Shown piece by piece: positions 46,864-57,850 of a stretch of DNA of 64,000 nucleotides. The position numbers and the translations under genes were made by a program. Source of the stretch: Perognathus longimembris pacificus (Eukaryota > Chordata > Mammalia > Rodentia > Heteromyidae). Location: the NCBI RefSeq assembly GCF_023159225.1, contig NC_063162.1, positions 93,452,880 through 93,516,879 on the forward strand, read 5' to 3'. Each line of letters starts with the position of its first letter. The stretch's first letter is position 1. Below the pieces are notes generated by a model. It made no database searches, had not been told where the DNA came from, and saw only the letters and a program-made list of their open reading frames with translations.

Positions 46864-48186
46864 GACAATTACATTTACAATTTTTGCTAGTTATGGATAA
46901 AACTAATAAAAGAAAACTGTTTTGAATAGTACTGTGAGTCCTTGGAATTTTTAACCCCAGACTATAGTGTAATCTATTATGAATACTTGAGAAAACAAGT
47001 GTTGTTTTAACATATTAAATATTTGAAGTAGAAGTAGCATTTTGCCTTGCAAATAAAATCTCTACCATTTCTTACCCCAGACATGGAAATAAGGTAAAAC
47101 TTGGAATTTTACACATCTAGTATTCTATAACTGATTAAGTTCATGGCTACAGAAATAATCTGGGCTGCAGGCCCTTCCTGTGTTCTGCAGGCGTGTTTGA
47201 AAAACACACATGCCAAATGCATAACACACTTTGAGTAATCCCAATAGGATCTATTCATAGAACAGCTGGGATATGTGGATAAAATTTGATATTGATAGCA
47301 AGGTCTTATCAAATGTTAGCTTCACATTTCATATGTAAGTTATACACATATTTCTAAGACTTCTCATCTTTTTCTGTTTTCTTCTTTTCAATTTTTCTAT
47401 TCCTTTGGTATACCATTTCTTAATTTTTTAAAAAAAATGTTCAATTTTATTTCATAAACACTAGTACCTTATTATTCAACTAATATCACCAAGATGAGCT
47501 TTCAATTTCTTCTGGATTTAGCACTGTAGCAAAAAAATAGTTATAGTAGTGAGTAGAGTGTGAATTCTTCATTGTTTTCTCTTCAGAATGGTTGACGGAT
47601 TATGTAAACAGAAAGAATGGAAGAAGGTGGCAGAAGGAGGACAGAACTTCGTATGAATTGCTTCTTATGGTAGAATCACACACTTTTACCCATGCTCAAA
47701 ATTCATTGCCAATTGCAATAGCAGTCTATCAAACAAGAGACACTCTCTCATTTCTCAAATACACTCTCACATAGAAATCCACTACTTAATAGAATTTAGG
47801 AATATCATTTTCCCATGACACTGTCTAGGATTAAAGGTAGATCTTGACATATACTAAAGCATTTGATAAATAATGGATCCCTTTCCACAGTAGATGTTCT
47901 AAAATCCTCCATCAAATAGAAATGTACCTCAAATAATAATTTTTCTGTTTAGATTATTATCTATTCTGTACAAATCAATAAAACATTCTGTGTTGGTTGG
48001 TATCTTTGATCTATATTGGGGCTTGATTCATGCTCTCATAATTTGTTTTCTTTGATCTAATCTGTTCTTTATTGGAAAATGCTTGTTAATGTCATTACTG
48101 TGATGTGTGATGGAGGCTTGTGAATATGTCCTAGTTGTTCAGTTCAAGTTTGTTTAGAATTAATCAATCAATTAATTTGTTTAAAA
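46864..48186. other. No recognised feature
   Basis: Unique-looking AT-rich sequence; frames up to 67 codons; no repeat I can name. Confidence 0.4.
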
Positions 48187-48325
48187 TTGTTATGTGAGGG
48201 GAATGTGGCTTAGTGATAGAGTGCGTGCTTATCATACACAAAGCCCTGGGTTGGATTCCTCAGTACCACATACACAGAAAAAGAATTGTTATAAGCACAA
48301 AAGAATTGTTGTAAGCACATTACTT
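48187..48325 (+). mobile_element. ID-like SINE monomer
   Basis: tRNA-Ala-like unit with A-box region 'gtggcttagtgatagagtgc' and B-box region 'gggttggattcc', ending 'cagtaccacatacacag'. A 20-base duplication of its 3' flank ('aaagaattgttataagcac' and a near copy) follows. It lacks the Geo half, so it is either the ancestral monomer or a truncated IDL-Geo. Confidence 0.75.
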
Positions 48326-48697
48326 AGAGAACATCTACATCTCTTATAATTCTTGTCTTAAAGAGTATTTTTTCTGATGTCAGGTAAGCAGCATTTTTCC
48401 CTTTGTCTTTTGGTCTTTTACTTTCTATGTCCATGGGCTTTGTCTCCAGTAAATACTGGATGGCTAGATTTTAAAAATCAGTATGATGATTTCCATTCAT
48501 GAGATTAGACTATTTACTTGTACTGTAATTATTAGATGTTTGTATTTATTTCTGTTATCTTATTCCATACATTTCATTTCTTTCTTATCTCTTTTTTATT
48601 CCCTTTTGATAAATGCTGGATTAATGAAAATTGTATGCTATTTGGCAGTTCCTTACTCACTATTTGGGTTTGGTTTTGTGGGGTGGGGGGTTGTTTT

Positions 48698-48937
48698 CTG
48701 TATGCAGATGTGCTAGTCTTGGGTTTTGAACATGGGGTCTGAGTGCTGTCCCTGAGCTTTCTTGCTAAAGGCTAACACACTGCCATTTCATCCATAGCTC
48801 TACCTCTGGATTTTTGGTGGTTAATGGGAGTTAGAACTCTCACCGGCTTTTCTGCCTGGACTGGATTCAAACCTCAGTCCTTAGATTTCAGCCTCCTGGA
48901 TAGCTAGAATTACAAGTATGTGCCACTGGTGCGAGGA
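48698..48937 (-). mobile_element. B1-Geo dimeric SINE
   Basis: 'ctagtcttgggttttgaac', 'aaaggctaacacactgcc', linker 'ggttaatgggagttagaac', then 'ggatagctagaattacaag' and 'gtgccactgg'. Diverged. Confidence 0.78.
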
Positions 48938-51515
48938 CTACTTGGGTTTTCAAGGTTTATTAGCTTGTCTTAGTGGTTACAAATTTTGTAATAGAAATAT
49001 ATTTCACAAACTGTTACAATTATGCAAAGTATGTAATTCAGTCATTTTAAATTTAACAGAGTTATACAATAATTGTAATTGAAGTTCAGCACACTTTTGT
49101 TACCATCAATAAAAATTTGTGCCATTTAACACTCTCACCCACAATTCTAGGCTAATACTCAGCTCTGCCTTGTTTCTTAAGATTTGCCTACACTTGACCT
49201 TTCATATGAATAAAATACTAAAACATAAAGTTTTTGCTTGTTTTCTTCATCTTAATTCAATATTTCAGTCATATAATAAATGAAGCTTTTCTATTTTGGA
49301 ACACCTTTTAGTACATTCTATTGTACTGCTGTGTGTATACACATATGTGTACATATATACACACATATGTATATATGTCAAAACTAAAAAAAATTGTGTT
49401 TCAAATGACACTTGCAGCTAGAAGTATGATTGTGGTTCAACATCTGTAGAAGTCAATGTCTTACCATGACCTTGGCTTTCTTGAATATTTCCATCTGACA
49501 TATTCCCTCCAAATAATTAGCAAGGCCATTGAATAGTTGATGTTCATAATTGCACCAAATTTGGTTATTTTGCCGGGGAGTGGGTCCACAGTGCTACTTA
49601 AATCACTGTTTGTAAAATGTCCTGCTGTTGTTTTCACATAAATAATTAAAACCAGGAAATGTATACTTTGAAGGCAGGAAAAGATGCATTACCTCCATAA
49701 CTAGGATCTCTGGAGAGAGAGAGAAAAGTCTCCAAAGCAGCAGGCTATTTATCTATCTATTTATCTATCATCTATCTATCTACCTACCTACCCACCTATA
49801 GATCATCTATTTATGGTTTTAAGCTAGTGTAAGAAAAGCAATGTTAGTGTAAAGAAAAATTATTTTGTCTCCTGAACTTGGTATGAAACTGTTTTCTGTT
49901 GAAACTCTAGACACTTACTCAAATCATTTTTACTACTAATACCTAAATATGCCACTGAGAGTTTAGTCAGGTGAATGAATTCTCATAGTAATAGCTGAAG
50001 TATGTGCTTTTTTGTTTTTGCTGATAGTCTTTTAAAAGTAGCTGTAAAAATACGTGATCTTGCTGATAATGCTGTCTTTACCATGTGTTAAATCTGAATT
50101 AGGCTGTAACTGGCAAAAAATGATATGAAAGAGTAACTTACTTTCACTTCTCTCTTGTGTGTTTCATTTTACAATGACAGTGACCTCAATTATCAGCTTA
50201 AGATGAATAAAGCATAACAAGAGAGATTGGACATGGCTATCTAGTTGTAGAGGTAATTTTCTACGGGAAGCAATTTGGGAACATGGCAGGTCAGACTTCT
50301 ATGTGTAGATGGACTATTTTCAATGTTCTTAAACAATTAATATATTTAATATTCCATAAGGAGATGACAACATGGTGGTTCAAAAGCAATGAGTTGAACA
50401 TCATGATAATGCAAGACGTTTAAGTTCTAGAAATATGTTGGACAATATTGTCTATAGAGTTGGTAATACTGTACTATGTACTGAAACTATGCTGAGTATA
50501 GATCTCATGATATGTGTTCTCAATATAAAAATTTAATTTAAAAATGAAGTGAGATGATAAACTGGAACTTTGTTGAGAAAATAAGACATGATGAACATGT
50601 TGTAGAGTGTCAATGGGAATTGAATAAAAAGATTTTAGGACTGCAGTAAAGATAGGGCTTTATTTAGTAGCATGAATTTACATGTTATTAGTTTATATGC
50701 TTTGATCTGTTTGTATTATATATTTGGCAACCCAGAAGTAGGGACAGATAATTGTGAAAAACTTTGGTGAAAGCAACCCTGGATTGGATGTCTGTAGATA
50801 ATGAAGTGACGATGGGGTAGGAAATCAAGGAACTCCCAGAAGCCTGATCAAAAGCAGAGATGGGACTGTGCTCACTAAATGTGAGAGAAAGTAATCTGAA
50901 AGGTTGTGACCAAAAGATTTAGAGAATTTGAAGGTATGAAACAAGTGAAATTCAAAGAGTATTTTGAAAGCAATCACTGGATTGGTGGTTTGTACATAAA
51001 CTGTGTACTTTCTCTGATTCCTCTGGGCTTTTTTCTAAAGAACCCATCCTCTGCCTAGACTACCAGTAACTTCCACAGTTAACTTGAGTCAGATTTAAAA
51101 CATGAGGGCCAGATGAGTCCTCATACCCACACACTGAGCTCATTCTTATATTTACTTCTCCTGCTTGCTGCATTGCCAACCCATGTTGTGAAGAACAGTA
51201 GGGAAGTTAACTGTGGGCAAACTTTGACCGAGGGAAAGTGGGAATGTAAATCACTGCAAGGAAATTCTTTCATACTAGAACAAACTTACTGAGTCCTTTT
51301 CCATTTTTTTCATTTTGCAATTGGTTGAGAAGAACAAAATATAAAACAACAATAGCCCATTGCAATGCTCTTTCCTTGCATTAATAGCATTTTTCTACCA
51401 TGTCACTATCCCAAGTTTGCACTTTCTCAGTAAGAGACTAACATCAGGAGACAATGCTTACTAAAGAAGCCAGGTTAAGACATAACTGTGCTGCCAGGCA
51501 CACACTACTTTACCC
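48938..51515. other. Long unique-looking stretch with two microsatellites
   Basis: 2.6 kb without a gene or dispersed repeat that I can name. A palindromic TATACACA/TGTGTATA tract is at 49329-49379 and a (TATC)n/(TACC)n repeat at 49746-49800. No open frame above 60 codons lies here. Confidence 0.45.
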
Positions 51516-51630
51516 TGCTTTATGTTGATGGAGGCGGAGTGTTGTTCTGGCTGGTTTTGAACAACTCTTCTACCCATTTTAAACTCCTAAGTGGCTAGCA
51601 GTACCAACATAGCTACTGCACTCCACTTCT
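51516..51630 (-). mobile_element. B1-like SINE monomer, degenerate
   Basis: 'gttctggctggttttgaac' and 'aactcctaagtggctagcag' resemble a reverse-strand B1 with many changes. No Geo half. Confidence 0.5.
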
Positions 51631-51654
51631 TAGAATCTAAGGGATAATAAAAGG

Positions 51655-51762
51655 AAGATAGATGATAGATAGAAAGACAGATGATAGACAGATATAAATA
51701 TATATCTATATGTGTGTATATATGTATGTTTAACAGTATATATGCATATATATATGTTTAGC
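51655..51762. repeat. GATA / TA-rich microsatellite
   Basis: (GATA)n with interruptions passing to (TATG)n/(TA)n. Confidence 0.85.
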
Positions 51763-51765
51763 AGG

Positions 51766-51992
51766 AGTCAGTAAAGATTTTACTAAAAGATCAGATAGTG
51801 AACGTTTTATTCCAGATATTCTCTGTACCTCTTCCCCCCACCCCCATGTCTGACCAAGGAATATGTGCAAAAGAACAGGCATGGCTGTGTTTCAATAAAA
51901 CTTGTGTTTTTGGTTTCTGCTTTTTCATTTGTTTTAACAAAAGCAAGACACACCTGGACTTGGCCTGAAGGCTATGGTGTATACTTTTGCTC
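51766..51992 (+). mobile_element. Ancient DNA-transposon relic (mammalian MER type)
   Basis: 'gtcagtaaagattttac', 'agatcagatagtgaacgtt', 'catggctgtgtttcaataaa' and 'ctggacttggcctgaagg' occur in the order of a well-known short mammalian hAT-type repeat (with 'cgtggctgtgttcc' and 'aataaaacttt'). I cannot give the family name with confidence. Highly diverged, so old. Confidence 0.55.
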
Positions 51993-52225
51993 TAGTGTTT
52001 AGAAGAGAGGTCTGGAGTGGAGCAATGTGTTTAGGACTTTCCGCTGTATAAATATTTCTAATTTAATGTAATGATTTTCCATCTCACACTTGATATTTGT
52101 GTTTTCTTCCTTGTAAGAGCAAAATACTTTCTATACTTTATGCCAATTTTCTTCAAAAGAGAATCTGCACAGACTGTTAATGAAATAACAGAAACTTGAT
52201 GAAATGAAAAGGTAAATTTTAATAT

Positions 52226-52245
52226 AACACACACACACACACACA
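52226..52245. repeat. CA microsatellite
   Basis: (AC)10 immediately before a SINE start. Confidence 0.9.
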
Positions 52246-52248
52246 AAA

Positions 52249-52492
52249 CCTGCTAGGCACCTGTGGCTTACACCTGTAATCCTAGCTACTCAGGAGACAG
52301 ATCTAAGGATTGAGGTTCAAGCCATCCCAGGCAGAAAAGTCTGTGATACTCTTATCTCCAATTAATCATAGAAAAAGCTGGAAGTGACACTGTGGCTCAA
52401 GTGGTAAAGCACTAGCCTTGAGCAAATGGAGCTCTGGGACAGTGCTCAGGCCCAAAGTTCAAGTCCCAGGACGAGCAACAAACAAACACAAA
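52249..52492 (+). mobile_element. B1-Geo dimeric SINE, well preserved
   Basis: Left half 'ctaggcacctgtggcttac', 'cctagctactcaggag'; linker 'ctcttatctccaattaatc'; right half 'gtgacactgtggctcaagtg', 'agccttgagcaaatgg', 'caaagttcaagtcccagg'; tail (aaac)n. This is the clearest example of the Geo monomer joined to a 7SL-derived left monomer. Confidence 0.88.
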
Positions 52493-52588
52493 TGATCAAT
52501 TGCACAAGTGTGCCAAGCACTAATATTTAATTTTCTTACAAACAGTTGAAGATTCATTTTGGCAGACAGTACTGTTTAGCACAGTCAG

Positions 52589-52642
52589 GAGATATATATT
52601 TATATATCTATATATCTATATATAGATGTATATATACACATA
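52589..52642. repeat. TA-rich microsatellite
   Basis: (TATC/TATA)n repeat, partly self-complementary. Confidence 0.85.
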
Positions 52643-52855
52643 TTAATTTAGCCTACTTATATACAAATACGTGTATAAACCCAAATACACAGAAAGAAAA
52701 CAAGAACAAAAATGTAAAATCATATTTAAGGCAAATAGGAAATGCTATAAATAGCATGAAAAAAATTCATGGAACAATAATATTTATTGAAATCAATCCT
52801 TATATAATCAGTTAGGATCCTTTAGAAATAAATTAAAGATTTTAATTTAAAGACT

Positions 52856-52945
52856 TGAGAGAGTGTGTTTCAAATGGTAGAACACCTGGCTAGAAAGCAT
52901 GAAGCCTCAAATTCAAAATCTAGTAGTACCAAAAAGAAATAATAA
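52856..52945 (+). mobile_element. ID-like SINE monomer, old
   Basis: 'gtgtgtttcaaatggtagaa' (A-box region) and 'cctcaaattcaaaatc' (B-box region) at tRNA-like spacing, then an A-rich end. Diverged. Confidence 0.55.
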
Positions 52946-52977
52946 CCCTGACATAATATCAATGATACGAAGGATCC

Positions 52978-53075
52978 ATAGGTTGGAAGTGTGGCTCACG
53001 TGGCAGAGCCCTTGCCTCGCAATCACAAAGCCCTGAGTTCAATCCCAGGACTAAATAAGTGAATAAATAAATGAG
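52978..53075 (+). mobile_element. ID-like SINE monomer
   Basis: 'gtgtggctcacgtggcagag' and 'ccctgagttcaatcccagg' are A- and B-box regions at tRNA-like spacing, followed by an (AAAT)n tail. Better preserved than the neighbour at 52856. Confidence 0.7.
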
Positions 53076-54489
53076 GATTCAGCCATCAAACTGATAAATT
53101 AATGTCTTGAAAAGTGTGTGAGCAGTTGGGCAATAATGCCCAGTCAATTTTAATTTTCTGAGATTTTAATCCAGCATTTGCACAAGCAAGCTTTAGTAAA
53201 TCCGCTCACTTGAACCTAAGCACTCATCCAATCACTAATTCAATTCCTCTAACCATCCTTATTAACGACTATACCCTACTTTCTACAAGATAAACAACTT
53301 CCAGCCACTCCCCGGCTTGATAGAAGAGATCATTCCTAAGCTGAATCCAACATAGTAGTGGTAGTAGTAGTGGCAGTTAAATAGTTGTACAAAGCAGCTT
53401 CAATTCAACATGTCTGTTTATTAGTGCAATAAACGTTGATAAATGTCACCCCTTTCATCATTACTGATGCATCATTATTGGTGCTCTGTCCAGTGCTGAC
53501 CTACTCAGGGATGTGGAGCCTTGGTAGGATAGCCTGCAGGAATCAATTATGTTTCTTCTGGGAAGCACAGAAGTATTTCCTTCTAGGAGATAGATATGTC
53601 AGGAAGAAATGTGTCCCAAATTGTATTTCAATTGTGACCACAACCTCAGTTCCCTTAGGCTTGTTCTCAGCCTGTGTTCGTGAACATTAGGGAGGATGAT
53701 AGCAAGATGGAAAGAACTAAGTTCACTAATAACTGAACCACTGAGACTTAGGGAAGTATTATTCCATTTGGCCAAAGAAAAATCAGTCTTTGAATCTTCG
53801 GAGTTTAGTATATAACAAGTACTGAGTAAATACTGAAATAAGTGATGTTTAGAATAGGAAGGCCAAAGTATTTCCAAATCAAGAGATGACACCCTTAAAA
53901 ATTCAACCCAAATTAAAATGTTCTATTAATAAATTTAGGTGGCAAATACAAGTTGCTACTCACCATAAATTCAATGAATAGTTTACATTTCTTGTTTAAA
54001 TCTTATATTTGCTACCTTTCCCCATGCATATCTTTATGTCAGAGTTGACAAGGGTGTCTTACTACTAGTTTAACCACAGAACTAGAGCTACATTAGGCAG
54101 CCACTACATTTAATCTAATTCTATGTTCATATTCATTTTGTCTAGCTCCCAAAATTCCAGCAAGTTCTGGGTATATTTTGAAACAAGTCTAATGAATCCA
54201 TTCATTTTCTATTTCTGTTATAAAATATTTACTAAGTACAAATACAATGAATTTGTAGGTTTGGCTCATAAATATATGGTAAATAACTCTATTTCAAAAA
54301 ATCACTGACATTTACTGTTTTAGGTATATCTTTAATTATAATTTTCAAAAGTCTAAGAAGATAATGTCAATGTTGTAATCCATCCAGAAGGAAAAAATAT
54401 AATGCCACTCAATATGAAGTATCTTTCAATAAAATTACTCTTAAATGGACCGGCAAGTGATAGATTAATTAAATGTTGTTTGAATGGCA
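53076..54489. other. No recognised feature
   Basis: Unique-looking; a short (GTA)n at 53354-53372. Frames at 53436-53690 (plus, 84 codons) and 53599-53892 (minus, 97 codons) overlap and have no motif. Confidence 0.4.
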
Positions 54490-54499
54490 CAGAGAGAAA

Positions 54500-54704
54500 T
54501 TTTTTTTTTTTGGCCAGTCCTGGGCCTTGGACTCAGGGCCTGAGCACTGTCCCTGGCTTCTTCCCGCTCAAGGCTAGCACTCTGCCACTTGAGCCACAGC
54601 GCCGCTTCTGGCCGTTTTCTGTATATGTGGTGCTGGGGAATCGAACCTAGGGCCTCGTGTATCCGAGGCAGGCACTCTTGCCACTAGGCTATATCCCCAG
54701 CCCC
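54500..54704 (-). mobile_element. IDL-Geo SINE, young full-length copy
   Basis: Nearly identical to the 8899 and 9700 copies, including 'cttcttcccgctcaagg' and 'cgaacctagggcctcg'. The target repeat cagagagaaa is at 54490-54499 and 54705-54714. The short poly-T (about 12) may reflect tail loss. Confidence 0.95.
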
Positions 54705-54714
54705 CAGAGAGAAA

Positions 54715-55505
54715 AATTTTTAAAGCTGACTGATTCCATAAAGAGGGTCACATAGATTTTGATCTGCTGTTTTGTTATTACCAGAAGACAAATTTGTTAA
54801 TGCTAGTCAATGTGGAATTTAAATAAAAGTATTTATTTCTGATTATCATGTATACATTCCTATGTATTACATTGGAGTTCTGTTTCAGGCTTTCTAAAAT
54901 TTTATGTGGTTAAGACTGAAATTACTAATTGTACTTGCTATGACATGCTGATGATTCAGGGACTCACAGACAACAGCTCCTTTGTTAGTGGCCTCATTGT
55001 TTCTATTAAATGGCAATTTAAAGTGTGTGATGAAATGTATGCAAAGATATTGTGGCTAGAAATGCATTTGTTCTGTGAGAGTAGCCAATTCCTGTGGCCA
55101 TTTTTATAATCCTTGTATAAGTAAAATGAATTATTCCTATTTGAAGAAATGAAGAACAATCATGTTATTATTCTACTATAACAAATAAGATCAAATACTT
55201 ACTAGATACCAACCTGACATTTTTTTTTCATTTTTGGCACTACACTATACATAATATGTTATACATTGAAATATCAGCTAGTTAAATTCCTATGGAATAT
55301 ATTTTTATCTAATAAGTTTTATCTCCTTATTCGAACACATTAAAGTAATACTACCTAAAGATTAATTTAAAATAGTGCTACATATTTTATTATTGTGCTC
55401 TTTCCTTTCCACAGAAGAGATTACTTTAGTAATTATTGAGGCTAAAGGCAATCTCAAAGTTCTAAAATGTTCCATGACTAATTATATTTTTAAAATAATT
55501 ACATT
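54715..55505. other. No recognised feature
   Basis: AT-rich unique-looking sequence; overlapping 67-codon frames on both strands without motifs. Confidence 0.4.
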
Positions 55506-56065
55506 GTAAGCCAGGCACCAGTGGCTCATGCTTGTAATCCTAAAGTACTCAGGAGGCTGAGATCTGAAGATGCCAATTCAAGGACAGCCCAAGCAGGACA
55601 GCCCGAGATTCTTATCTCCAATTAACCACCAAAAGCCACAAGTGAAGGTATGACTCAAGTAGTGAGTGTTAGGTTTTTAAAGTAGGTAGCCGGTAAAGGA
55701 GAACGCCACACGGTATTCAGGCAGGAAAGAAAGTTTATTACTGAACTGCTGGCCTGTGGCCAAGATGATCCATGGCCAGAGAGAAGGGAGAGAGAGAGAG
55801 AGACCCCCACCCAGCCCTGCTTTATTTAGGGCAGGGGCAAGGGGTGTGGCCAGTGGATTAGGAGGTGTCCTCAGGGAAAGGGGAGGTAACTGCCTCCAGG
55901 TCTGCAGGTTACCCAGGTAACCGGGTGGAGACTTAATGAGGTGGGGGCATCTGCATGTAGCCCTCAGGGAGAGGACCTAACAGTGAGTACCAGCCTTGAA
56001 CAAAAATACTCAGGGATAGCACCCTGAAGCTGAGTTCAAGCCCTAGTACTGGCACACAAAAAATG
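55506..56065 (+). mobile_element. B1-Geo dimeric SINE split by an LTR
   Basis: 55506-55666: B1 half ('gccaggcaccagtggctc', 'gtactcaggaggctgag'), linker 'ttcttatctccaattaacc' and the start of the Geo half. 55988-56065: rest of the Geo half ('taccagccttgaac', 'ctgagttcaagcccta') and tail. The two parts join in register once one copy of the target repeat gtgag is removed. Confidence 0.88.
55667..55982 (-). mobile_element. Solo LTR, ERV of 5-bp-duplication type
   Basis: A 316-bp block with perfect terminal inverted repeats TGTTAGG/CCTAACA, flanked by the 5-bp target repeat gtgag (55662-55666 and 55983-55987). Reading the minus strand, a TATA-like TAAATAAAG (near 55820) precedes an AATAAA (near 55738), the order expected of U3 then R, so the LTR points left. 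A 5-bp duplication suits ERVL/MaLR-type elements; I do not recognise the family. No internal sequence remains. Confidence 0.82.
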
Positions 56066-56188
56066 ATAATAGCTACATTCTATCAAATATCACCGGCAAG
56101 TAGTTGGTTTCCACAATTTAGAATACTCTTCAGCCAAATTCTTATCAACACATAGTTCTCTTTTTCCATTAAGTAGAAGAATATTTAT

Positions 56189-56395
56189 GGGCTGGGGATA
56201 TAGCCTAGTGGCAAGAGTGCCTGCCTCGGATACACGAGGCCCTAGGTTCGATTCCCCAGCACCACATATACAGAAAACGACCAGAAGCAGCGCTGTGGCT
56301 CAAGTGGCAGAGTGCTAGCCTTGAGCGGGAAGAAGCCAGGGACAGTGCTCAGGCCCTGAGTCCAAGGCCCAGGACTGGCCAAAAAAAAAAAGAAA
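56189..56395 (+). mobile_element. IDL-Geo SINE, young full-length copy (plus strand)
   Basis: Full unit in sense: 'gggctggggatatagcctag', B-box region 'aggttcgattcccc', then Geo ('gctgtggctcaagtggcag', 'ccttgagcgggaagaagcc') and A-tail. The perfect 12-bp target repeat aagaatatttat is at 56177-56188 and 56396-56407. Confidence 0.96.
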
Positions 56396-56407
56396 AAGAA
56401 TATTTAT

Positions 56408-57035
56408 AAACTCTATCTGTGCTGAGTTTATTAATAAGTGAATTTCTTAAGCTAAATAAAGTTTATATTGTGCCAATATTTTTCTTGAGACTCTTTTCTT
56501 ACAGAGTTTCATATTATCCTTAGCTGAATTTTTCAATGATCAGTAAGAGACTATGGTCCCTGGAATGAATATTGCCCTAAGGAGTCAAACAGATTCTCCT
56601 CACAAATGACCTCATCCAAAATGTCCTCAATGCTACTCAAGATTGCTATTGAACAAAAACACAAGAATCTTCATTAGGAGTAATAGAGCTTCCCAAGAAT
56701 ACAAAACATGTTTGGACTTATGGTCTTACCTTTGCTTCTAGGTGAAGTAAAAAGGGTTGTTGGTTTTTTTTCCATTTCCTGGAAATGTTATTTGATAAAT
56801 TTGATAAATATGATATTATACGATCAGAGGACCGAGGCATTTGTGTTCCTCCTCTGAGAGTATTCTCCTTTGGTCACACTATATTTGAATGACTAGAGTA
56901 AAGTAGAAATTTTTAAGCATTTAAAAAATGTTTGTGATTAGAACATTGAGTAGTTTTATGATGCTATTATCGTCACAGATCTTACAAAACTTCATCAGAG
57001 GTAGCTTATTTTTCTAGTTTTTTTGTTTATTTATT
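56408..57035. other. No recognised feature
   Basis: AT-rich unique-looking sequence without frames above 60 codons. Confidence 0.4.
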
Positions 57036-57850
57036 TGTTTTGTTTTACCTGGCCTAGGGCTTGAATGCCAGGCCTGAGCATTGTTCCTGCTAGGGCGTTA
57101 GCCCAAGACGGGTAAGACTCCCCCACGTTGGGCGCCACAATGTTGGGGTTTTTTCTCTGACCCGGCTCGGATGCTTATTTTTTTCTCTCTTATTACCCTC
57201 CGTATCGTCCTCTCCTCTAACCCTCGGCCTGCAGGTAAGTTAGAGTGAGACGTAGGGGTCACTCTGGCCTGGCGTGCGCGTGACCTACGTGGTAATGTGG
57301 CCGCTATCCTTCCCTGGGAGCTAGCGTACATAGACCACGGAGTTGGCTTCTGAGAGCGAACTAACTTTATTGAGAGAAGGTCAAGGGGAGATGATTCCGA
57401 AGGAAGGGGGTTGGCCAGGATTCCGATAGGCCAAGAGCTGTCACATGACCTCCAAGGGCTATTGTCATTCTGAGCGCGCCGAACCAGGGCGGGGCTGGTA
57501 GGCGCCGGGCTGGCTGCCGGCTGAGTCGGGGGGCTTTTTGCCCAACCGGTTTCTCCGGATTCCAATGTAGAGAGGGTAGAAGGGCCACATTCCCCAGCTG
57601 GGGGAGGTGCATCAAGCCCCTTCCATCCAGGGGGGGAGATGGACCCCAACAGTTCCTGAGGTTTTGATTTTGTTCAAATCTAGCACTCTACCACTTGAGC
57701 CACAGCTCCACTTCTGGCTTTTTTGGAAATTCATTTGAGATAAGAGTCTCATGGGCTTTCCTGCCTGAGCTGACTTGGAAGCGAGATCCTCAGATCTTAG
57801 CCTACCAATTAGTCTGGATTGCAAGCATGAGTCAGCAGTGCAGGGCTCCA
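57036..57850 (-). mobile_element. B1-Geo dimeric SINE split by an ERV fragment
   Basis: 57036-57088 (Geo 3' part: 'cctagggcttgaatgcc', 'ggcctgagca') and 57658-57850 (rest of Geo 'ctaccacttgagccacagc', linker 'catttgagataagagtc', B1 half) make one minus-strand dimer interrupted by the ERV sequence at 57089-57651. Confidence 0.85.
57089..57651 (-). mobile_element. ERV fragment: one LTR, primer binding site, short leader
   Basis: Minus strand: a 511-bp LTR (57651 to 57141) from TGTTGGGGTCC to CCCCAACA, with CTCAATAAAG (poly(A) signal) near 57369. It is followed by TTG and TGGCGCCCAACGTGGGG (57137 to 57121), a primer binding site of the tRNA-Lys1,2 type used by class II betaretrovirus-like elements. 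About 30 bases of leader follow to 57089. gttcct flanks both edges (57083-57088, 57652-57657). No gag, pol or env and no second LTR is present. The LTR start resembles that at 6601. Confidence 0.85.

Noticed and set aside
48187..48290. tRNA-like sequence with A and B boxes
   Set aside because: It cannot form a full cloverleaf, has a SINE-type 3' end, and belongs to the dispersed ID-like family, so it is not a tRNA gene.
49329..49379. Palindromic TATACACA tract as a possible regulatory element or origin
   Set aside because: Simple-sequence repeat with no conserved context; the palindrome follows from the repeat itself.
57098..57649. 183-codon minus-strand frame spanning the LTR and leader
   Set aside because: It lies in a GC-rich LTR with few stop codons and shows no recognisable domain. 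Some betaretroviruses do encode a protein in the LTR, but nothing here resembles one.
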